The notes under the pieces are model-generated. The model was not told the DNA's origin. It searched no databases and was given only the letters and a program-made list of their open reading frames with translations. Shown piece after piece: positions 6,933 to 12,800 of a stretch of DNA of 17,151 nucleotides. The stretch is from G039029935 sp039029935 (GTDB taxonomy: Bacteria > Chloroflexota > Anaerolineae > Caldilineales > Caldilineaceae). Position numbers and translations under genes: made by a program. Position 1 is the stretch's first letter, and each line of letters starts with the position of its first letter. The stretch spans positions 1 through 17,151 of the forward strand of contig JBCCFC010000105.1 of the NCBI GenBank assembly GCA_039029935.1, in the 5' to 3' direction.

Positions 6933-9134
6933 TTAGTTACTGACAATCGGCAAGAAGAATTTCAGGTTCAGCGGTTCTTGCTCAACCACAGTAACACCGC
7001 CATCCACATGTTCTGTCACAGGCTGTCCATCGTTGATGAGTAAGTGCGAGATACTCAACGCAGTCTGCTCGCCGACATCGCCATTGACGGTGACAGATAG
7101 ATTTACCAGTGTGCCATCATCAGCAAGAGGCATCGTGCTATAGCTCACAATGCGAACTTCGCCAGATGCATCAACTATATTTTGTAATACCCATTGAGCG
7201 TCAGCACTGTCGCCACTGGAGACGCCATTGACTGTCATGATTTCTGGGTCAAAGGTCAGGAACAACTCAATGCCGTACAAGTCTTGCTGTGCCACGTTCT
7301 GGATGGCAATTGGCACGTTCATGGTGCGATTCGGCGCAGACGTGACTGATGGTGCAGTGACAACAACGGCCTCTGCGGTACGCGCGGCTGCCCGTACAAG
7401 GCTGTTTTGTGTATTTGCAGGCCAATCCAGCGTGACATCACCTGCCAGATAGAGTTCGTAGTCTTGACTGGCTAATGAATCTCCGTCACCAAGGCCTGTA
7501 TGGGTGCGGGTGTATGGATTGGAGACAAACTGTCCAGCAATCGAATCAGTTAATGCTGGGTCGATGCGATAGAGTGCAATCTGGGCGGCATCAAAGGCTG
7601 TACAGGTGCCATCCTGTGTAACATCACAGACCATGAGTTGATGATCGCTAAAGTTGCTGTCCTCCAGATTGGCATCATGCAATGCAATTTGAACAGAGTC
7701 CCAGACGGTAATCGCATTGCTGATGACGCCTGTTTTGGCCGGTGTGGCAACGTAATCACTTGGGGCCAACTCGGCGCTATAACAGCCATCGGCATCTGTT
7801 GTGACTACGACGTCCTGTGCGCCAGAGAGCATGTTGGTGAATGAAATCGGCAAGCCAGCGACGACTTGCGAGAAGTCATGTACGGGCGTGACACAGCCAG
7901 CAATGGTCGCAGGCTGCGTGATGACTGTGAAATGTCCAGACTGTGTCTGTGCAGCAGGTTCGCCTTCGTTGAAGCGGAACGCGTTAAAGGCAATGTCTGT
8001 CTCTGCACCGACTGTCGCTCCTGGGCTGACATCAAAGGTGAGATTGAGGAGTGTGCCGCTTCCTGTCAATGGCGTATCGCTAAAGGCCACAATACGAGCT
8101 TCACCAGCCTCACGGTTGGTTGTGACACTCCAGTTGTCACTCATGGTTCCAGCTTGACCGACTGATTGCAGACGAATCATGGCGTCATAGGTCAGGGTAA
8201 AGGCATAGGCCAGAATGCCCTCGCCCGTCACATCTGTTGTCACTGAAACCGGAATAGTAAAATTACCACCAGGATAACTTTCGGCATCCGTTGGCATGAT
8301 GATGCCAATCCCCGGTCCTTGCACCACAAAACCATTGACCAATGAAACATCCTGACCACCAGCGGTTACAGTGACCGTGCGTGGCCCCACAGTGGCATTG
8401 ATGGCAATGTTGATGTCAACAGAGAGCGTTGAATCATTGACAACGGTCGCATTGCCATTCACGGTAATACCCGCGCCAAAGGACACATTGGTGGGTGGGT
8501 TGGTTGTCCAGTTGACATTTTCACCCGTAATCTGAACATTGACCGTTTCGCCTAGACCGCCATTGCTGGGAGTAATCGCTGTGAGTACAGGTGTGACACC
8601 AGGCGGGGTAATAAGACCATCTACGCCTGCCGCTGACAATGCATTACCACTACTATCCGACAGCAATACACTTGCTGCTTCCAATGTGGTTGCACTTAAT
8701 CCTGCTGTTGTCGTGAAGTCCAGCGTTAGAATGGCGCCGTCACCAGCAGCAATGGTTGTGCCAGTCAGGTTAAACATAAGAATCGTTACAGTCGTTGTTG
8801 AGCCAGATGTACTTTCGCTAAAATTGGTCTGGAAACCACTGGTACGAGCTGTGATGTTCACACCAGTCAGTGTGACACCATTAGAATTATCATAGCGAAT
8901 CTCAATCTGTGCTGACGCCACTGCATCCTGATTGTTCAGTGAAATATCGACTGAGCCACCATCACCCGCATCAACCGTAACTGTGCCAATCGTGCAGGTG
9001 TTGGTCTGTTGTGGTGCATTTGCCAACAGGATGGAACCCTCCAACTCGGCTGCTTGGGTTTGGTGCGTCCCCATAGGCAACGCTGTGAGTACCAGTGCCA
9101 TAATGACCAGTACTTTTGTGTAATATTTACTCAT
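6933..9134 (-). CDS. Scaffoldin-like secreted protein with three cohesin domains, a TIG domain and a divergent dockerin
   Basis: This 733-residue protein begins at ATG 9132-9134. It has a signal peptide (residues 1-29, ending TQAA). Cohesin-like domains lie at about 47-176, 278-407 and 590-717. Each has the expected pattern: VPV/VDI-type first strand, IEIRYD/FTLTYD/LFLTFDP, an ARIVAFSD or VRIVSYST strand, a G-T-L-xxL strand, and a final N(E/D)G(E/Q)P...G.(F/V)TV. A TIG/IPT-like domain sits at about 178-272 (ITPSNGGLGETVNV). Residues about 411-575 resemble a carboxypeptidase-regulatory-like fold followed by divergent dockerin-like segments (VWDSVQIAL, DVTQDGTCTAFDAAQIALY, SQDYELYLAGD). The protein ends in LKFFLPIVSN. 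Cohesins bind dockerins tightly and need calcium on the dockerin side. All other proteins of the locus carry a dockerin, so this is the likely assembly platform. It is translationally coupled to the small dockerin gene 15 bases upstream. Confidence 0.85.
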   Translation of the reverse strand: MSKYYTKVLVIMALVLTALPMGTHQTQAAELEGSILLANAPQQTNTCTIGTVTVDAGDGGSVDISLNNQDAVASAQIEIRYDNSNGVTLTGVNITARTSGFQTNFSESTSGSTTTVTILMFNLTGTTIAAGDGAILTLDFTTTAGLSATTLEAASVLLSDSSGNALSAAGVDGLITPPGVTPVLTAITPSNGGLGETVNVQITGENVNWTTNPPTNVSFGAGITVNGNATVVNDSTLSVDINIAINATVGPRTVTVTAGGQDVSLVNGFVVQGPGIGIIMPTDAESYPGGNFTIPVSVTTDVTGEGILAYAFTLTYDAMIRLQSVGQAGTMSDNWSVTTNREAGEARIVAFSDTPLTGSGTLLNLTFDVSPGATVGAETDIAFNAFRFNEGEPAAQTQSGHFTVITQPATIAGCVTPVHDFSQVVAGLPISFTNMLSGAQDVVVTTDADGCYSAELAPSDYVATPAKTGVISNAITVWDSVQIALHDANLEDSNFSDHQLMVCDVTQDGTCTAFDAAQIALYRIDPALTDSIAGQFVSNPYTRTHTGLGDGDSLASQDYELYLAGDVTLDWPANTQNSLVRAAARTAEAVVVTAPSVTSAPNRTMNVPIAIQNVAQQDLYGIELFLTFDPEIMTVNGVSSGDSADAQWVLQNIVDASGEVRIVSYSTMPLADDGTLVNLSVTVNGDVGEQTALSISHLLINDGQPVTEHVDGGVTVVEQEPLNLKFFLPIVSN

Positions 9135-9142
9135 GTATCTTG

Positions 9143-9149
9143 TCTCCTT
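9143..9149 (-). promoter_or_regulatory. Ribosome binding site of the scaffoldin gene
   Basis: The minus strand reads AAGGAGA between the TAA of the upstream small dockerin gene (9150-9152) and the ATG at 9132-9134, with 8 bases of spacing. The two genes are thus one transcriptional unit, and translation is probably coupled. Confidence 0.8.
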
Positions 9150-9668
9150 TTACGACGTAATTAAATTGATGAGTTTTTGTAAATCAAAGATTGTCCAACC
9201 ACCATCACCGTTTAGTTCGGCGCGTTGCCAATACTCAATCGGATAGAGGGTTGGGTCTTCTGGGCGACCGCTGATGATCATTTGGATGAGGATTTGCAGG
9301 TCAAAGATGTTGACCGAGCCATCCGCATTGATATCACCCGTGGCTTCCTGTTTTGGCAGGAACATCGCCAGAAAACCGGGTTGGTGTTGATAGTTGCCGC
9401 TGCTCAATGTGGTGGCATTGTTGGGCAACCCGGGCTGTCCAATGGCAACCTGCATCTGGTAATTGGCCGATGTCGCTGTGCTGGATGTTGTGCCTACACC
9501 GACTGTGCCAGATGAGAAAACGCTGCTCACTTGTGTGATGCCTGTCTGTTGACTAGGCGCGGCATAAGCTACATGCCTACTGTTTAGCATCGTTTCTGGT
9601 GTCGTACCAAGTGCCGATGGGACCCCCACCAACCCCACTAGCAATAGGAACCGTATAATTGTTTTCAT
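9150..9668 (-). CDS. Small secreted dockerin protein (adaptor-like)
   Basis: Translation from ATG 9666-9668 gives 172 residues. A TTG nine codons upstream is rejected because the strong AAGGAGGG would then lie inside the coding region. The signal peptide is MKTIIRFLLLVGLVGVPSALG, with a likely cleavage near HVAYA. About 70 residues of beta-type sequence follow, including ANYQMQVAIGQPGLPN and SGNYQHQPGFLAMFLP. I do not recognise this part as an enzyme. The C-terminal about 62 residues are a complete dockerin. Its first loop is DINADGSVNIFD and its second is ELNGDGGWTIFD, each followed by LQ and a short helix, with a linker containing LY and YWQR. The gene directly precedes the scaffoldin gene. 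It may be a small structural subunit or cap of the complex. Confidence 0.85.
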   Translation of the reverse strand: MKTIIRFLLLVGLVGVPSALGTTPETMLNSRHVAYAAPSQQTGITQVSSVFSSGTVGVGTTSSTATSANYQMQVAIGQPGLPNNATTLSSGNYQHQPGFLAMFLPKQEATGDINADGSVNIFDLQILIQMIISGRPEDPTLYPIEYWQRAELNGDGGWTIFDLQKLINLITS

Positions 9669-9679
9669 CTGATAGATAC

Positions 9680-9687
9680 CCTCCTTA
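9680..9687 (-). promoter_or_regulatory. Strong ribosome binding site that sets the start of the small dockerin gene
   Basis: The minus strand reads AAGGAGGG, 11 bases before ATG 9666-9668. It excludes the in-frame TTG at 9693-9695 as the start. Confidence 0.75.
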
Positions 9688-9692
9688 GAGAG

Positions 9693-9803
9693 CAAGTCAG
9701 CTAATCAGCATGTCAGCACTTCAACTTGTCAGTACACTGGCTGACTAGCTGACTGTCTGAAATGCTGACTGTCTGAAATGCTGACTCGCTAACTAGCTGA
9801 CAT
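9693..9803. repeat. 8-bp-periodic GTCAG/CTGAC repeat array
   Basis: The region splits cleanly into octamers. From 9693 units of the form CNNNTCAG recur (CAAGTCAG, CTAATCAG, CATGTCAG, then CTTGTCAG at 9725). From 9740 the units are the opposite orientation: GCTGACTA, GCTGACTG, TCTGAAAT, GCTGACTG, TCTGAAAT, GCTGACTC, GCTAACTA, GCTGACAT. The two halves are thus reverse-complementary motif families arranged head to head. The array fills the gap between the SLH gene stop (9814) and the ribosome binding site of the small dockerin gene, in the 5' region of the scaffoldin operon. Confidence 0.8.
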
Positions 9804-9813
9804 GCTATATCTC

Positions 9814-12800
9814 TTAGCTCGTAATCAGCCCAATCAATTTTTGCAGGTCAAAGATGTTCCATGCATTGTCTTGCTGTAGATCACCTCGGTCCCACCATCC
9901 CGCCTCGTACAAATCACCATCGCGCTGTGTTGGATGCACGATCATGCGGATGAGAATTTGGAGGTCAAAGATATTGACTTGACTATCCCCATTAATGTCT
10001 CCAGGGTCAATGGGTGATGTGCTTTCCTCAAAGATAGCCACCAAGTTGTAATCTTCGGTCATTGAGATTTCAACGGAGGAGACTGTGCCACTGACTGAAC
10101 CCTCCCAACGGACGAAGACATGGGTTGACTCGCTTACAGCATTGACAATGACATTCGTCCCCTCTTTGTATTGACCATTTTCGCAGTTAGGTTGAGGCGA
10201 CGCTTGAATCGTGCCACCATTGGCCGGGTTGCTGGTCATGGTCAAGGTATAACAGGGCGACGAATCCTCCTCAAAGACCGCCACCAGACTTTGATCTTCA
10301 TTCATCGTGATTTCGATGGCGGCTGATGTGCTGCTGGTCGCACCTTCCCAACGGACAAAGGCATGGGTTGACTCGCTCACCGCGTTGACAATGACATTCG
10401 TTCCCTCTTTGTATTGACCATTTTCGCAGTCAGGTTGAGGCGATGCTTGAATCGTGCCGCCATTGGTCGGATTGCTGGTCAAGGTCAAGGTATAACAGGG
10501 GGCCGAATCTTCGTCAAAGACTGCCGTGACACTGTGATCCTGATTCATGGTGAGTTCAATGGCAGAGAACTCACCATGTGGCACACCTTCCCATCGGGCA
10601 AAGCGATGGGTGGCTTGGCTGACCGCATTTAATGTCACTGCTGTGCCTTCAATGTAGCCTGATTCCTCACAATTTGGTGCTGGTGAAACCTCCAAATCAC
10701 CACCCTCAACAGGATTACTGGCATAGGTCAGGGTATAACAAAGGATGACATCCTCCTCGAACACAGCCGTCAGATTGTGGTCCTGGTTCATGTTTACTGT
10801 CAGTGCAGACGATAACCCATTGGCTGTCCCCTGCCAGCGAGCAAACTGATACCCCTGTTGGCTTGCAGCACTCAGTGTTACCACCTGACCTGGTGTATAC
10901 TTGTTGCCATCACAGTTTGGCTGTGGCGACATCTCCACTGCACCGCCATTGGATGGGGTACTGGCAATATTTAAGCTGTAACAGGTCGGTTCGTTGCGCT
11001 CAACCTTGATTCGACGAAGGTTGACAAAGACCTCTACATTTTTGACCGCTTGCTCCATTGTGTTGTCAATGCGAGCATAATAGGTTTCACCAGCGGACAC
11101 GCCTTCCATGCGCAAGAAGTGAACTTCATCCCAGAGAATATCGTCGTCATCAAGGTCGATATCCTGATAGGAAATTTCATTACCAGATTCATCTTCGATG
11201 TTGATGTCTAAGACGACATTTTTGCCATGCTCGACTTGCAGAATGTATTCATAGACAAACCCTTCGCCCGCATCCTCTGTCGGAATCCCAAACTTGAACC
11301 AGTCCACATCATTGTGTGGCAGTGTGAAACGCTTGGTCGCCACGACATCTTCATCGGTCACACCGACTAACGAAGATGCACCCGATTTATTGTTGTTGTT
11401 GGCGTTCTCGCTTTCTTGCTCAAACTCTTGCAACTCGGCCAAGAATGCCAGATAAATCAGCTTGCTCGACTCGGCACGGGTGATCTGCTTGCCCGATTGG
11501 AATGTACCGTCGCTGTAGCCGCTGGTAATGCCGCGCTGATGGAGACATTGGATATATTTGTAAAACGTGTCACTACTGGGTACATCGGGAAATGCCTGTT
11601 CATTCTCTGGAACACAGGTATAGCTGTTCGACATCTGCTCCAAGCTGTTGATGATCATCTTGGCGAACTGACCTCGTGTTACGGGATTCTTAGGCAGGAA
11701 TGTGCCATCTCGCTCGCCGCTGACAATGCCCAGTTCGGTCAAGAATTCGATATCGTTGTCAAATGTACCAGAGCCATCAATGTCGCTATAGCTATAGCTT
11801 GTGTATTGTTTGGATGTCAGCCCCAGACTGCGCACCATAAAGGCGGCTGCTTGCTCACGCAATAACAGGGCATCTGGGCAGAAGAGACGTGGGTTGGCCG
11901 AGCTACAGCCATAGGTCACGCCAGCATCGCGCAGCGCATCAATAAAGAAGATGAACACACTGCCAGAGACATCATCAAAATATTTGGATGCGGTTCGACT
12001 TGCACGGGCAACAACACTGCCACCATAGGGGTCATCATTCGGAACCAAACAATAGCTGTGTGATGCATTGACACAATCGCCTGTTGTGACCCATTTCATG
12101 GGACCATCAGAGTCATAGGCCGTCCCACTAATCGAGATGGCAGGTGGCATGGTCTGACCCAGTTCATTAAAGACAATGACACGTTCATTGCTATGGACAT
12201 AGGCATTGTTGGCTTGACATGTGCCATTCAATGAGGCCATATGGACATGACCCCATCCCCGGCTATAGGCACTTACATGCTGTCCTTGCGAAACCGTATT
12301 GCCTTTGGACACTTGATATGTCCCTGGTATAAGATGAAGCAGAATCACACAAACATCGTTGCGTTCATCGTCAATCATCATCATTCCTCCGGCAGAGCCA
12401 GCACTGCGAATATCGAAAACTTTGCCACCAATGGGTGCATGGACCTGATGGGTTTCCGTTGCGCCTGAAAAACATTGCCAGTCATAGGCACGCCGGTTTC
12501 GATCTACTGGTGATTTCCCATTCTTATTGATGCCATGAAACGATGTGACACTGGCCGTTGAACCGGGAGCACAGGGGGCTTGATACCCATAGACAGGGCG
12601 GTCGCGCAAAGGAAGTTGTGTATTGCTTGCCGTGATTTTGATGCTATACTGTACATTTTCGCCACCATAGTTCTGGTTATTGTCACGTACCTTGACCCAG
12701 CGAACGGCTGTCTGGTCTGCCGTCCACTCAATTTTGGATGCACCAGCACTATCATCTTTGCGAATCAGGTCTGGATGGTTGTCGTTGTGATCATCCCAGA

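Noticed and set aside
9669..9695. TTG start nine codons upstream for the small dockerin gene
   Set aside because: It would place the strong AAGGAGGG inside the gene. ATG 9666-9668 follows that site at 11 bases and is directly followed by a signal peptide.
9693..9803. CRISPR array
   Set aside because: The units are 8 bp with no unique spacers and no cas genes are present. The 375-bp and 243-bp repeats are in-frame coding repeats.
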